From: Protaetiibacter mangrovi
Lineage (GTDB): Bacteria > Actinomycetota > Actinomycetes > Actinomycetales > Microbacteriaceae
NCBI RefSeq assembly: GCF_024752305.1
Contig: NZ_JANTHX010000007.1
Span: 650,306 to 714,305, forward strand
Length of the DNA: 64,000 nucleotides
Reading direction: 5' to 3'
Shown: piece by piece, positions 7,661-16,560 of the stretch
How the letters are laid out: each line of letters starts with the position of its first letter
Position numbering within the stretch: the first letter of the stretch is position 1
Notes under the pieces: model-generated
Database searches by the model: none
The model's input: only the letters and a program-made list of their open reading frames with translations
Told to the model about the DNA's origin: nothing
Translations under genes and position numbers: made by a program

Positions 7661-8299
7661 ATGGAGCTGCGAGCTGAGACCGATCAACGGCTCGCGTCAC
7701 TGGCCCGCGAAGTCCGGCTCGAACTCTTGCGGCGGCGTGCAGGAAGCCAGCGCTGCGCTAGTTGCGGGAGCGTGTTCATAGCGAGAGCCGGGGCACGGAC
7801 GTGCTCAACTCGTTGCCGAGTTCGGCTTCATCGGGCGCATGCACGCCACTCGATCAAGGAGATGACGGTGTTCGGAATCGGATACGAAGGTCTTACCGTG
7901 GATGACTTGGTTTCGCGGCTGAGGCTTCGCGGCGCTGATGTCGTGGTCGATGTCCGGCTCAATGCCCTTTCACGAAAAAAGGGTTACTCGAAACGTGCCC
8001 TCGCCGAGGCACTAGAAGTGGCTGGTATCAGGTACGTGCACGAAAGACGGCTCGGTAACCCAAAGGACAATCGTTCGGCGTATTCCGAAGTTGCGACGTC
8101 CGAGGGAGACGGCGCCCGAGCGCGATTCCGGCAGCTGCTCGAAGACGGGGCGGCCGCGAGTGCGATTCAAGAGGTTGCGGAACTGAGCAAACACCACACC
8201 GTGGCGCTGCTCTGCTACGAGTCGGCGGAGGAGCATTGCCACCGGCAACAGGTGCTGGACGCGGTCCGAGAAGCATTGACCTCAAGCGTCGCTGTCTAG
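7661..8299 (+). CDS. DUF488 domain protein with N-terminal zinc finger
   Basis: 212 residues. Residues 30-60 form a small zinc-ribbon-like module (CASC...CSTRC, followed by RLHRAHAR). The DUF488 domain runs from about residue 68: IGYEGLTVDDL, then VVDVRLNALSRKKGYSKRAL, then IRYVHERRLGNP, and the conserved C-terminal LLCYESAEEHCHRQQVL. DUF488 has no settled biochemical function; family members carry conserved Asp/Arg and a CHR motif and are often found in mobile or defence-like loci. The finger suggests nucleic-acid or protein binding. Base composition is visibly lower in GC than both flanks, which suggests horizontal transfer. Its stop overlaps the stop of the opposing gene by 18 nt. Confidence 0.85.
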   Translation: MELRAETDQRLASLAREVRLELLRRRAGSQRCASCGSVFIARAGARTCSTRCRVRLHRAHARHSIKEMTVFGIGYEGLTVDDLVSRLRLRGADVVVDVRLNALSRKKGYSKRALAEALEVAGIRYVHERRLGNPKDNRSAYSEVATSEGDGARARFRQLLEDGAAASAIQEVAELSKHHTVALLCYESAEEHCHRQQVLDAVREALTSSVAV

Positions 8300-9124
8300 A
8301 TCGAAGAGCCCGAGGCGGCTGGCGATGCCGGCGGGGGGATAGTGCACTCCCAAGACGCTGAAGCCGTGCCGCTTGCGTGGATCCTCGAAGTTGCCCATGA
8401 AGAACGAAGTCGTCCGTCCCTCGAACATCCCCGCCGCGAACCGCTCCTCCACAGCTGCCTTGAGTTCGGCGTCGCTGCCGCGTTGCCGGTATTGGAGTGC
8501 CGTGAGCTCCCAATCGAGAATTTGGCCCACGTGGCGAGGGCAGTCAGCCTCCATGCAGCGGTATCGGTAGCGAACCTTGAACCTGGGTGCCTTCAACTCC
8601 GGGGGAGTACGACCAGGCTCCGAGAACAGTGACAACTGGGTGCCCTGGACGCTTGCCGCGATCTTCAGCTTCTCCGCGTCAGACCACCCTGGGTGGACCT
8701 CGAACTCCAAGCCGTCGAGCGATCGCACCTGCACCATTCCGAGCGACAGCGCATCGTGTCGCTCGGTCGCCGCTCGGCTCAATTGGCATGTTGTCGTGCG
8801 AACCACGCGCTCGAAGATCGGCTGTCGCCGGCTCCAGTCGTCGAGGTGGCCAACCACGCGGATGGTCTCGATGTCAGGCTTGTAGCTCTCCGGCCTGGAA
8901 TCGCCTACGGCGCGCCGAACCTCCAGGTCGACGACGTCATACTTCTTGAACTGCTGTTCGCCTCCCAACCAGCGAAACGGAACTGGGTAAAGGCGAATCC
9001 AGTCGGCACGGCCACCGTCGATACGGATGCCGGCAACGCAGACCGTGTCGCCATACTTAGCCGATGGCTGAGGGGATGCCTTGACGGTGATGAGTACTCG
9101 AGCGAGCTCTCCTCGAATCTGCAT
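8282..9124 (-). CDS. Unknown protein convergent with the DUF488 gene
   Basis: 280 residues from the ATG at 9124 (MQIRGELARVLITVKA). I do not recognise a named family. The protein begins with a beta-rich part (CVAGIRIDGG, DWIRLYPVPFRWL, FKKYDVVDLEVRRA). Next is a segment resembling a nucleic-acid-binding beta fold (DSRPESYKPDIETIRVV), and then a Cys/His cluster (YRCMEADCPRHVG) that may bind zinc. It ends with the motif region FFMGNFEDPRKRHGFSVLGVHYP. No signal peptide or membrane segment. It shares the lower GC of the DUF488 gene and its tail overlaps that gene by 18 nt, so the two probably moved together. The frame is open upstream to 9508, but that part overlaps the E2 gene and has no matching character. 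No ribosome binding site is clear. Confidence 0.75.
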   Translation of the reverse strand: MQIRGELARVLITVKASPQPSAKYGDTVCVAGIRIDGGRADWIRLYPVPFRWLGGEQQFKKYDVVDLEVRRAVGDSRPESYKPDIETIRVVGHLDDWSRRQPIFERVVRTTTCQLSRAATERHDALSLGMVQVRSLDGLEFEVHPGWSDAEKLKIAASVQGTQLSLFSEPGRTPPELKAPRFKVRYRYRCMEADCPRHVGQILDWELTALQYRQRGSDAELKAAVEERFAAGMFEGRTTSFFMGNFEDPRKRHGFSVLGVHYPPAGIASRLGLFDLDSDA

Positions 9125-9215
9125 GAGGCGAACGTACTGAACGCCCCGGACACGAGTGGCCTGTGGTGGGGATCTCCCGACCCCTCGGCGCACACACCGA
9201 ACCGCGCATGAAGGA

Positions 9216-10544
9216 TCAGTCCAACAGCAGCGCCGGCTCCTCGAGGACCGACGCGACGTCGGCCGTGAAGCGGGAGGCGACGTCGCCATCGACCACGCGG
9301 TGGTCGAAGGAGGCGCCGACGGTCGTGACGTAGGCGGGGCGCACCTCGCCGTCCACCACCCACGGCTTCTGCTTGATCGCTCCGAGCGCGACGATCGCGA
9401 CCTCGCCGGGGTTGAGGATCGGGGTTCCGGTGTCCATCCCGAACGAGCCGAGGTTGGTGATGGTGATGGTGCCGCCGGACATCTGCGCCGGCTGGGTCTT
9501 GCCCTCACGGGCCACGAGCGTCAGCTGCTCGAGCGACTGCGCCAGCTCGAGCAGGCTGAGGTCCTGCGCGTCTTTGACGTTCGGCACGATCAGACCGCGC
9601 GGCGTCGCGGCCGCGATGCCGAGGTTGACGTAGTGCCGCACGATGATCTCCTCGTCGGTCCACGTCGAGTTGACCGTCGGGTTGCGGCGCACCGCCCAGA
9701 TGATCGCCTTCGCCATCACGAGCAGCGGCGAGACGCGCACCCCGGCGAAGTCGGGCGAGGCCTTGAGGCGCTTGACGAACTCCATCGTGCGGGTGGCGTT
9801 GACGTCGGTGAAGACGGAGACGTGCGGCGCGGTGAACGCGGAGGCGACCATGGCCTGCGCGGTCGCCTTGCGCACGCCCTTGACCGGGATCCGCTCCTCG
9901 CGCTCGCTCGGCCAGGCGGGGGTCTGGATGTTGCGGAAGACGCTCGCCTGCTCGGCCTGCCGGATGACGTCTTCGCGCAGCACCTCGCCGCCTGGCCCGG
10001 TGGCGCTCACCTGCGAGAGGTCGACGTCGAGGTCCTTGGCGAGCTTGCGGATGGGCGGCTTCGCGATCACCTGCGCGCCGGGGCGGGCGGCGGTGCGGGC
10101 GACCGTGCGCACGGGCGCCGTGTCGGTCGCGACGGCGGGCCCGGGGCGGCGGCGGCGCGCGCCGCCGTGGCCGCCCTTGGAGCCGTAGCCGACGAGCACG
10201 GAGCCGGACCCCGCCTCCTCCTTCTCGGCCATGTGCACCGGATCGGAGACGGCCCCGAGGCTCTCGGAGTCGTTGGCCGGGGCCTGCAGTTCGATGGTGC
10301 CGCCCGCCGAGTCGACGCGGATGATGGGGGCGCCCACCTCGACGGTGGCCCCCTCTTCGGCCAGCAGCTCGGTGACCGTGCCCGCGAACGGCGACGGCAG
10401 CTCGACGAGCGACTTCGCGGTCTCGATCTCGACGAGCACCTGGTTCACGGCGTCCTGGTCGCCGGGCTTCACCTTCCAGGCGACGATCTCCGCCTCGGTC
10501 AGTCCTTCGCCGACATCCGGCAGGGGGAACTCTGCGTGGGCCAC
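9216..10544 (-). CDS. bkdC: 2-oxoacid dehydrogenase E2, dihydrolipoamide acyltransferase
   Basis: 442 residues. One N-terminal lipoyl domain (residues 1-78) has Lys44 in [14 protein letters not shown] as the lipoylation site. A flexible Ala/Pro/Arg linker follows, then the peripheral subunit-binding domain (about 155-190, [18 protein letters not shown]...[11 protein letters not shown]), and the catalytic domain with [15 protein letters not shown] near the C terminus (catalytic His about 415). The enzyme transfers the acyl group from lipoate to CoA. Third gene of E1-alpha/E1-beta/E2, 26 nt after E1-beta. No E3 (lpd) gene is present. Actinobacteria often use an AceE-type enzyme for pyruvate, so a branched-chain 2-oxoacid substrate is more likely; pyruvate remains possible. 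Confidence 0.93.
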   Translation of the reverse strand: MAHAEFPLPDVGEGLTEAEIVAWKVKPGDQDAVNQVLVEIETAKSLVELPSPFAGTVTELLAEEGATVEVGAPIIRVDSAGGTIELQAPANDSESLGAVSDPVHMAEKEEAGSGSVLVGYGSKGGHGGARRRRPGPAVATDTAPVRTVARTAARPGAQVIAKPPIRKLAKDLDVDLSQVSATGPGGEVLREDVIRQAEQASVFRNIQTPAWPSEREERIPVKGVRKATAQAMVASAFTAPHVSVFTDVNATRTMEFVKRLKASPDFAGVRVSPLLVMAKAIIWAVRRNPTVNSTWTDEEIIVRHYVNLGIAAATPRGLIVPNVKDAQDLSLLELAQSLEQLTLVAREGKTQPAQMSGGTITITNLGSFGMDTGTPILNPGEVAIVALGAIKQKPWVVDGEVRPAYVTTVGASFDHRVVDGDVASRFTADVASVLEEPALLLD

Positions 10545-10570
10545 GGGGCCTCCTTACGGCTGGGGGAAGG

Positions 10571-11551
10571 TCAGTAGGCGAGCGAGCGGTCGACGGCTTC
10601 CAGGATGCGGTCCACATCCGGAAGATACGCGCCTTCGAGCTTGGCCGGGGGGAACGGGGTGTCGAATCCGGAGACGCGCAGCACGGGCGCCTCGAGCGAG
10701 AAGAAGGCCCGTTCGGCGATGGTGGCGGCGATCTCGGACCCGACCGACACGTTGCCGGGGGCCTCCTGCGCGACGACGAGGTGGCCGGTCTTCTGCACGG
10801 AGGCGAGGATCGGCGCGAAGTCGATGGGCGACAGCGAGCGCAGGTCGATCACCTCGACGCTCGTCCCCTCCCCCGCCGCCACCTCGGCGGCCTGCAGGAG
10901 CTGGGCGACCATCGCGCCGTGCCCGACGAGCGTCACCTGGGTTCCGGTGCGCACGACGCGGCTCTGGTGCAGCGGCGTGGGCACGCCGTCGTCGGCCACC
11001 TCGCCCTTCTGCCAGTAGCGGCTCTTCGGCTCGAAGAACAGCACCGGGTCGTTCGAGGCGATCGCCTGCTGGATCATCCAGTAGCCGTCGTTCGGGGTGG
11101 CGGGGCTCACCACGCGCAGGCCCGCGGTGTGGGCGAAGTACGCCTCGGGGCTCTCCTGGTGGTGCTCGACCGCGCCGATGTGGCCGCCGTACGGCACCCG
11201 GATGACGACCGGGAAGGCCTGCGAGCCCTCGTGCCGGTAGGTGAGCTTGGCCAGCTGCGAGGTGATCTGATCGAATCCGGGGAAGATGAAGCCGTCGAAC
11301 TGGATCTCGCACACGGGACGGTAGCCGCGCATGGCGAGGCCGATCGCCGTGCCGACGATGCCCGACTCGGCGAGCGGGGTGTCGAGCACCCGGTTCTCGC
11401 CGAACTCCGCCTTGAGACCCTCGGTGACCCGGAACACGCCGCCGAGGGTGCCGATGTCCTCGCCCATGAGCAGCACGCTCGGGTCGGCGGTCATCGCCGC
11501 GCGCAGTCCCTCGTTGATGGCCTTCGCCATCGGCATCATCCGCTCGGTCAT
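10571..11551 (-). CDS. bkdB: 2-oxoacid dehydrogenase E1 component, beta subunit
   Basis: 326 residues, normal for E1-beta. Characteristic stretches are LMGEDIGTLGGVFRVTEGL, DTPLAESGIVGTAIGLAMRG, the HHQESPEAYFAHTAGLRVV loop and the C-terminal transketolase domain with VIDLRSLSPID. It completes the thiamine-diphosphate site at the alpha/beta interface. The true start is ATG 11551, which overlaps the E1-alpha stop (ATGA); the frame continues upstream only as a shadow of the alpha gene. Confidence 0.95.
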   Translation of the reverse strand: MTERMMPMAKAINEGLRAAMTADPSVLLMGEDIGTLGGVFRVTEGLKAEFGENRVLDTPLAESGIVGTAIGLAMRGYRPVCEIQFDGFIFPGFDQITSQLAKLTYRHEGSQAFPVVIRVPYGGHIGAVEHHQESPEAYFAHTAGLRVVSPATPNDGYWMIQQAIASNDPVLFFEPKSRYWQKGEVADDGVPTPLHQSRVVRTGTQVTLVGHGAMVAQLLQAAEVAAGEGTSVEVIDLRSLSPIDFAPILASVQKTGHLVVAQEAPGNVSVGSEIAATIAERAFFSLEAPVLRVSGFDTPFPPAKLEGAYLPDVDRILEAVDRSLAY

Positions 11552-12666
11552 GACCCGGCCTCCTCGTAGCCGGCCTCGAAGGCCGAGTACCAGGCCGCCT
11601 CCTCGGCGACCAGCGGATGCGCGTCGGTGTAGACGTGCGCGAACACCTTGCTCGTGGGCGGGTCGGTGAGCGCGAGGGTGCGGCGACGCGCGTCGGCGGC
11701 CAGATCCTCGGCCTCGACGGCCACCTCGCGGAAGAAGTCGTCGCCGACGCCCTTGCCCCGCAGGTACGCCTCGTAGCGGGTGATGGGGTCGCGCTCGCTC
11801 CAGAAGCGCGTCTCCTCGTCCTCGCGGTACTTGGTGGGGTCGTCGCTCGTGGTGTGGGCGCCCATCCGGTAGGTGAGCGCCTCGATGAAGCGCGGTCCCT
11901 CGCCGGCGCGCGCGGCGTCCAGGCCGGCCCGGGTGGTGGCGTAGCTCGCGAGCACGTCGTTGCCGTCGATCTGCACGCTCGGGATGCCGAAACCCGCGGG
12001 GCGCAGGTACAGCGGGGTGCGCGACTGGCGCTCGACCGGCACCGAGATCGCCCAGTGGTTGTTCTGCAGGAAGAACACCTGCGGCGTCTGGTAGCTCGCG
12101 GCGAAGACGAACGCCTCGTTGACGTCGCCCTGGCTGGTGGCCCCGTCGCCGAAGTAGACGAGCGTCGCCGCATCGACCTCCGGGTCGCCGGTGCCGACGA
12201 CCCCGTCGAAGCGCATGCCCATCGCGTAGCCGGTCGCGTGCAGCGCCTGGGATCCGATCACGAGGGTGAAGAGGTGGAAGTTGCCCGTCTCCTCCGGCAC
12301 CCACCCGCCGTGGCTGAGGCCGCGGAGCATCTCGATGATGCGCATCGGGTCGAGACCGCGGATGCGGCCGACGACGTGCTCGCGGTAGGCGGGGAAGATG
12401 TGGTCCTGGCTGCGGGCGGCGTAGCCCGAGCCGACCTGCGCGGCCTCCTGGCCGAGGCTCGGGATCCACAGGGCGAGCTGACCCTGCCGTTGCAGGTTGC
12501 CCGCCTCGATGTCGAAGCGGCGGATCACCACCATCTGACGGTGGAAGTCGAGCAGCCGGCTCTCGTCGAGCCCCGCGATGAGCGGCAGGTAGGGGGCGGT
12601 CGCGTCGCTCTCGACGAGCGAGCCCTGGGGCGAGAGCAGCTGGACCGTCGCCTCGGTATAGGACAT
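11548..12666 (-). CDS. bkdA: 2-oxoacid dehydrogenase E1 component, alpha subunit
   Basis: 372 residues. The thiamine-diphosphate motif runs from GDG (residues 173-175) through SQGDVNEAFVFAASYQTP to NN at 202-203. The N terminus contains RRFDIEAGNLQRQGQLALW and the phosphorylation-loop region MGAHTTSDDPTKYR. It decarboxylates the 2-oxoacid and passes the acyl group to E2 lipoate in the cytoplasm. First gene of the operon. A TAGGGT hexamer lies 7 nt upstream of ATG 12666, which fits a leaderless mRNA. The sequence resembles proteins annotated either as PdhA or as branched-chain E1-alpha; substrate is not decided here. Confidence 0.94.
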   Translation of the reverse strand: MSYTEATVQLLSPQGSLVESDATAPYLPLIAGLDESRLLDFHRQMVVIRRFDIEAGNLQRQGQLALWIPSLGQEAAQVGSGYAARSQDHIFPAYREHVVGRIRGLDPMRIIEMLRGLSHGGWVPEETGNFHLFTLVIGSQALHATGYAMGMRFDGVVGTGDPEVDAATLVYFGDGATSQGDVNEAFVFAASYQTPQVFFLQNNHWAISVPVERQSRTPLYLRPAGFGIPSVQIDGNDVLASYATTRAGLDAARAGEGPRFIEALTYRMGAHTTSDDPTKYREDEETRFWSERDPITRYEAYLRGKGVGDDFFREVAVEAEDLAADARRRTLALTDPPTSKVFAHVYTDAHPLVAEEAAWYSAFEAGYEEAGS

Positions 12667-12673
12667 GGGCTCT

Positions 12674-12679
12674 ACCCTA
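12674..12679 (-). promoter_or_regulatory. Leaderless -10 element of the 2-oxoacid dehydrogenase operon
   Basis: TAGGGT on the minus strand, 7 nt from the ATG at 12666. Confidence 0.5.
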
Positions 12680-12701
12680 GCCGCGCCGTATTCCCCGCCG
12701 T

Positions 12702-13757
12702 TCAGAGGGTGCGCACAACCTCATCCGCGGCTCGTAGGAGCGTCTCGACAGACTCCTCCTCGCCGACGGTGATCCGGATTCCCTCCGGTGCGAACACCCG
12801 GGCGACGATCCCGTGGGCCTCGAACACCTGCGCCGCGGCTGCCGTGCGGTCTCCCGTGGGCAGCCAGACGAAGTTGCCCTGCGGCTCGGGGAGGTCCCAC
12901 CCCTGAGCCCGGAGGCCGTCGCGGATGCGGTCGCGGCGCTCCACGAGCTCGGCGATCTGGGCGCGGTAGACGTCTTCGTTGTCGAGTGCCGCGAGCGCGG
13001 CCCGCTGCGCCGGTTCGGTGACGGAGAGGGCGATCGCGGTGGCCCGGCAGGCGTCGAGCACGTAGGAGGGGCCGATCGCGTAGCCGACCCGCAGCCCCGC
13101 GAGGCCGTATGCCTTCGAGAAGGTGCGCAGCACCACCAGGTTCGGGTGGCGCTCGAGCAGCGGCAGCCCGTCGACGGCATCCGCGTCGGTCACGAACTCG
13201 CGGTAGGCCTCGTCGAGCACGACGAGCACGGTGTCGGGCACCGCGGCCATGAACGTCTCGAACGCGGCGGCCGTCACGGTCGCGCTGGTCGGGTTGTTGG
13301 GCGTGCACACCAGCACCAGGCGGGTGCGATCGGTCACGGCGGCCGCCATCGCCTCGAGGTCGTGCGAGCCGTCGGGCAGGTTCGGCACGGTGACGCTCGT
13401 CGCGCCGGAGACGGTCACGATGCCGGGATAGGCCTCGAAGGAGCGCCAGGAGTAGAGGATCTCGTCGCCGGGACCGGAGCTGGCCTGGGCCAGCTGGTGC
13501 AGGATCGACACCGATCCGGCACCCACGTGCACCTCGTCGACCGTCACCCCGGCGCGCTCGGCGAGACGCACCCGGAGGGCGGTGGCGGCGCCGTCGGGGT
13601 AGCGCGCGACGCTCGACGCGGCGATCGCGTCGACGACGGCGGGGAGGGTCGGGAACGGGTTCTCGTTGCTCGACAGCTTGAACGCGTCGGCGGGCGCCGG
13701 GCGGCCCTGGCGGTACGGGTCGAGCGCGGCGATCTCGGGGCGCAGGGTGACGGCCAT
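12702..13757 (-). CDS. pat: HisC-like aminotransferase (histidinol-phosphate / aromatic amino acid aminotransferase)
   Basis: 351 residues of fold type I PLP aminotransferase. It starts [18 protein letters not shown], the usual N terminus of the actinobacterial HisC/Pat group. Landmarks are LSSNENP, the Asn in [10 protein letters not shown], Asp182 in LDEAYREF, the PLP-binding Lys215 in [15 protein letters not shown] and the substrate-binding Arg near the C terminus (GIRITVG). Because it stands outside a his operon, it is more likely the aromatic/phenylalanine-type transaminase, but activity on histidinol phosphate is not excluded. The gene follows a TAGGCT -10 with a 6-nt gap. It shares only a short spacer with the upstream E1-alpha gene. 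Confidence 0.9.
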   Translation of the reverse strand: MAVTLRPEIAALDPYRQGRPAPADAFKLSSNENPFPTLPAVVDAIAASSVARYPDGAATALRVRLAERAGVTVDEVHVGAGSVSILHQLAQASSGPGDEILYSWRSFEAYPGIVTVSGATSVTVPNLPDGSHDLEAMAAAVTDRTRLVLVCTPNNPTSATVTAAAFETFMAAVPDTVLVVLDEAYREFVTDADAVDGLPLLERHPNLVVLRTFSKAYGLAGLRVGYAIGPSYVLDACRATAIALSVTEPAQRAALAALDNEDVYRAQIAELVERRDRIRDGLRAQGWDLPEPQGNFVWLPTGDRTAAAAQVFEAHGIVARVFAPEGIRITVGEEESVETLLRAADEVVRTL

Positions 13758-13763
13758 GCGCCC

Positions 13764-13769
13764 AGCCTA
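13764..13769 (-). promoter_or_regulatory. Leaderless -10 element of the HisC-like gene
   Basis: TAGGCT on the minus strand, 6 nt from ATG 13757, in a context nearly identical to that at 2474. Confidence 0.5.
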
Positions 13770-13815
13770 AGCGCGGCGCCTGGCGCCGGGACGTGGCCGC
13801 TGGGATGATGGCGGC

Positions 13816-14226
13816 ATGCGATTCGTCGTCCGCCTGCTCATCAACGCCCTCGCCCTCTGGCTGACCGTGCTGATCCTGAATCCGCACGTGCAGGTCTCGT
13901 CCTGGGACGCCGCCGCCGACGGGACGGGCTGGTCGTGGCCGCTGTTCTGGACCTACGTGCTGTTCGCCGCGATCTTCGGCATCGTCAACGGCGTGATCGG
14001 CACCGCCATCCGGATCGTCGCGTTCCCGCTCTACATCCTGACGCTCGGGCTCATCTCGCTCATCGTGAACGGCCTGCTGTTCCTGCTGGTGGCCTGGATC
14101 TCGACCCTCATGGGCTTCGGCCTGTCGGTCGAGAGCTTCTGGTGGGGTGTGCTCGGTGCGCTCGTGCTCGGCATCATCGGGTGGCTGATCGGCATCATCT
14201 TCCGCCCGCTGACGAAGAAGCGCTGA
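13816..14226 (+). CDS. Small membrane protein of the phage-holin-4-2 (PF04020-like) family
   Basis: 136 residues with four hydrophobic segments (about 4-22, 42-62, 66-90 and 105-128). Gly-rich turns separate them (IFGIVNGVIGTAIRIVAFPLYILTLG), and the C terminus is basic (FRPLTKKR). This is the pattern of the widespread four-helix family named after holins. Most members are chromosomal, without phage context, and no function is established. No phage genes surround it. Its 3' end overlaps that of the opposing alpha/beta hydrolase gene by 32 nt. Confidence 0.82.
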   Translation: MRFVVRLLINALALWLTVLILNPHVQVSSWDAAADGTGWSWPLFWTYVLFAAIFGIVNGVIGTAIRIVAFPLYILTLGLISLIVNGLLFLLVAWISTLMGFGLSVESFWWGVLGALVLGIIGWLIGIIFRPLTKKR

Positions 14227-15655
14227 CCTCGGCGGGCAGGCGTTCGGCGCGATAGCCGAACGTCGTGATCTCCGAGCCCGCGCGACTCGCGTAGTCGTGC
14301 GTGAAGGCGTCGATGGCGTCGAGCTCACCCCGCAGCTCCGGCGACCGGGCGGCATCGAGCAGTCGTGCGGTCTCGGCGTACGCGCGTCGCTGGTGCGCCG
14401 GCGCGGGCAGGTCGGTGGGGATGGTCGACCCCTCCGGATACGCCCGTCGCTCGACGATCGTGCGGTCGGTGGCGCCCTGCGGGCCGCCGGTCGCCACCAC
14501 GAAGTCGTCGCTGTGCCGCACGGCCACGCCGCGGACCCCCTCGGGCAGAGCGATGCCGCCCCCGGGGTCGCCGTAGGTCTCGAGGCCCACCGCGTTCCAG
14601 TCGCCGGACGCGGCGATCGCATCCGCGACCAGGCCGCCCTGCGAGAACCCGACCAGCACGATCTCGGAGTCGGCCGTGATGCCCGCGTCGGCCATCGCCT
14701 GCTCGGTCGCGCGGATGGATCCGGCGGGCAGACCCGCGACCCCGGCCACATTGCTCGTCAGATCCCACGCCTCCTCGTCGGCGACGGGCGAGAAGGTCTG
14801 GGTGGGCGCGACGTAGACCACGAAACGATCCGCCTCGCCGGGTGCGCTGTAGCGCTCGATGCGCACCTGCTCGTCGTCGGGCACCCGGGCGAGGCGCTGC
14901 TCGGCCCCGCTCGGTGCCATGGCGGTGGAGTGCTGCGCGATCCGTTCGACGCGCACGGGTGTCTCGTGGAAGACACGGGTGCCGCTCAGCCCTCCTGCGG
15001 CGACGATGACCGCGGCGCTCGTGTCGACGCCGAGGATTCCGAGGCCGTGCTCGCCGAGCACCACCGGCAACCACGGCGGCGCGCCCGCCGCCCCGAGAGC
15101 CGCGTCGTCGGCTCCTGTCACCACCCGACGCACCACCTCCGAGAACCCCGGGCTCGTGATGAGGCGGGGATGGTCGAGCATCCAGCGCTGCACCGCGGCC
15201 TTCTTCTGGGCGGCGGTTCCGGGCGCCATGTTCCAGGCGATGACCCCGCCGAGCACGGCGCCCGGCAGCAGGGACAGCACGGCGCGGGACAGCGCGCCCG
15301 TGAGCCACTCGGCGGCGGCGTCCTGCATCCAGGTCGCCATGCGCTCCCCCGCGTCGTAGACCTCCTCGGCGAGCGCCACCGAGCGCCGCAGCGCCCGGAG
15401 TTCCTCGGCGAGCGAGAGGGCGGCGCCGCGGCAGCGGTCGACCGAGCCGCGGAGCGTCCCGGGCGGGCAGTCGAGCGCGAGCAGCGCCAGGCGATGCCCG
15501 TCGGCCTCGACCTCGTCGGCGAGCGCCGCCAGCCGCGACAGGTGGGCGAGCAGCGCGTCGGTCGCGACGAGCGTCGACCGGCCGGAGTGCACGACGAGCG
15601 GGCTCGCCGGGGTCACGGACGCGGGCGCCCCCGGAGCGGGATCATCCGAGCGCAC
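14195..15655 (-). CDS. Alpha/beta hydrolase-like protein with N-terminal helical region
   Basis: 486 residues. The first 120 residues are helical and Ala/Leu/Arg-rich (LLAHLSRLAALADEVEADGHR...LAEELRALRRSVALAEEVYDAGERM), like the helical N-terminal regions of WXG/LXG-type secreted proteins. One hydrophobic stretch follows (AVLSLLPGAVLGGVIAWNM, about 125-145). The C-terminal half has the nucleophile elbow GFSQGG and a late His (AFTHDYASRAG), consistent with an esterase or lipase. It overlaps the preceding WXG-like gene by 14 nt, which implies co-expression. Its tail overlaps the holin-family gene. Substrate and secretion are unknown. Confidence 0.75.
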   Translation of the reverse strand: MRSDDPAPGAPASVTPASPLVVHSGRSTLVATDALLAHLSRLAALADEVEADGHRLALLALDCPPGTLRGSVDRCRGAALSLAEELRALRRSVALAEEVYDAGERMATWMQDAAAEWLTGALSRAVLSLLPGAVLGGVIAWNMAPGTAAQKKAAVQRWMLDHPRLITSPGFSEVVRRVVTGADDAALGAAGAPPWLPVVLGEHGLGILGVDTSAAVIVAAGGLSGTRVFHETPVRVERIAQHSTAMAPSGAEQRLARVPDDEQVRIERYSAPGEADRFVVYVAPTQTFSPVADEEAWDLTSNVAGVAGLPAGSIRATEQAMADAGITADSEIVLVGFSQGGLVADAIAASGDWNAVGLETYGDPGGGIALPEGVRGVAVRHSDDFVVATGGPQGATDRTIVERRAYPEGSTIPTDLPAPAHQRRAYAETARLLDAARSPELRGELDAIDAFTHDYASRAGSEITTFGYRAERLPAEVSASSSAGGR

Positions 15656-15890
15656 GGGTCGCCTCCAGCCGGGCGAGGGCGACCGCGTCGCCGAGCTCGG
15701 CGGCCGCCTCGCGCATCCGCTCGGCGACCAGCTCGGCGCACCAGCCGTAGGCGTCGGCGGCCGGCCCCCGCCAGGCCTCGGGGTCGACCCGGGGCGGGTG
15801 GGCCGCGCGGGCGAGCGCGGTCCGGTGCAGCGTCGCGAGCTGCAGCAGGCGGTCGTGCGCCCGCTCCGACTCCCACGGATCCGACGGCAT
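15642..15890 (-). CDS. WXG100-like small helical protein
   Basis: 82 residues from ATG 15890, preceded by GGAAGGGAGG as ribosome binding site. The predicted structure is two amphipathic helices around a central AWRGPAADAYGW segment. The W-R-G triplet (residues 40-42) at the turn matches the WXG motif of ESX/T7SS substrates, and a tyrosine follows at the YxxxE-like position. It sits directly upstream of, and overlaps, a larger protein with a helical N terminus, the usual order for a small partner and its long effector. No ESX secretion genes are in the window. The assignment is by motif and context only. Confidence 0.6.
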   Translation of the reverse strand: MPSDPWESERAHDRLLQLATLHRTALARAAHPPRVDPEAWRGPAADAYGWCAELVAERMREAAAELGDAVALARLEATRALG

Positions 15891-16023
15891 CCCGCCTCCC
15901 TTCCGATCGTGCGGCCATGCTGCCCGCCGGGGGGAGCCGCGGATCCCCGCGCTGCGCCCCTCGGGGAGCAGCCGCGCGTGGACGGATCGGGGAGGAGGGG
16001 TGCCGCCCCCCGGGGCGAGAGGC

Positions 16024-16029
16024 CACAAT
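16024..16029 (+). promoter_or_regulatory. Possible leaderless -10 of the phosphatase-purB operon
   Basis: CACAAT with a 6-nt gap (GGGCGC) to ATG 16036. Confidence 0.35.
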
Positions 16030-16035
16030 GGGCGC

Positions 16036-16560
16036 ATGGCCTTCGATCGGACGACGGACGAACCGGCCGTCTTCCGCATCTGCTTCGTCTGCACCGGCAA
16101 CATCTGCCGCTCGCCGATGGCGGAGGCGATCATGCGCAGCATCGTCACCTCGACGGGCTACGGCAAGAGCGTCGCGGTCACCTCGGCCTCCACCGGCGAC
16201 TGGCACGTGGGCGAGAGCGCCGATCCGCGCACGATCGCGGCACTCGAGTCGCACGGCTTCGACGCGGGACGCCATCGTGCGCGGCAGTTCGATCCGACGT
16301 GGTTCCCGGAGTTCGACCTCGTCATCGCCTTCGACCGCGGCCACGAGCGCGTGCTGCGCGAGTGGGCCCCCTCGGAGGCGGACCAGAGCAAGGTGCAGCT
16401 GCTGATGAGCTTCGACCCCGACGCATCGGGGACAATGGACGTGCCGGATCCGTACTACTCGGACGCCGCCATGTTCGACACCGTGCTCGTGGTGATCGAA
16501 CGGGCGTGCACCTCGCTGTTCCGGCAGCTGGAGCCCGCCATCCGACAGGGAGTCTCATGA
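16036..16560 (+). CDS. Low molecular weight protein-tyrosine phosphatase
   Basis: 174 residues. The P-loop CTGNICRS begins at Cys19 and ends with Arg25-Ser26, exactly the LMW-PTP CX5RS signature. The general-acid Asp is in MDVPDPYYSD near residue 138. It dephosphorylates phosphotyrosine (or arginine) in proteins or small phospho-compounds in the cytoplasm. I chose ATG 16036, which places the P-loop at the usual distance and follows a -10-like CACAAT; the frame is open back to 16000. It overlaps purB by 4 nt (ATGA), an unusual operon partner. Confidence 0.93.
   Translation: MAFDRTTDEPAVFRICFVCTGNICRSPMAEAIMRSIVTSTGYGKSVAVTSASTGDWHVGESADPRTIAALESHGFDAGRHRARQFDPTWFPEFDLVIAFDRGHERVLREWAPSEADQSKVQLLMSFDPDASGTMDVPDPYYSDAAMFDTVLVVIERACTSLFRQLEPAIRQGVS

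Noticed and set aside
13816-14226. Prophage, because of the holin-family name
   Set aside because: This four-helix family is widely chromosomal, and no phage structural, integrase or lysis gene is near.
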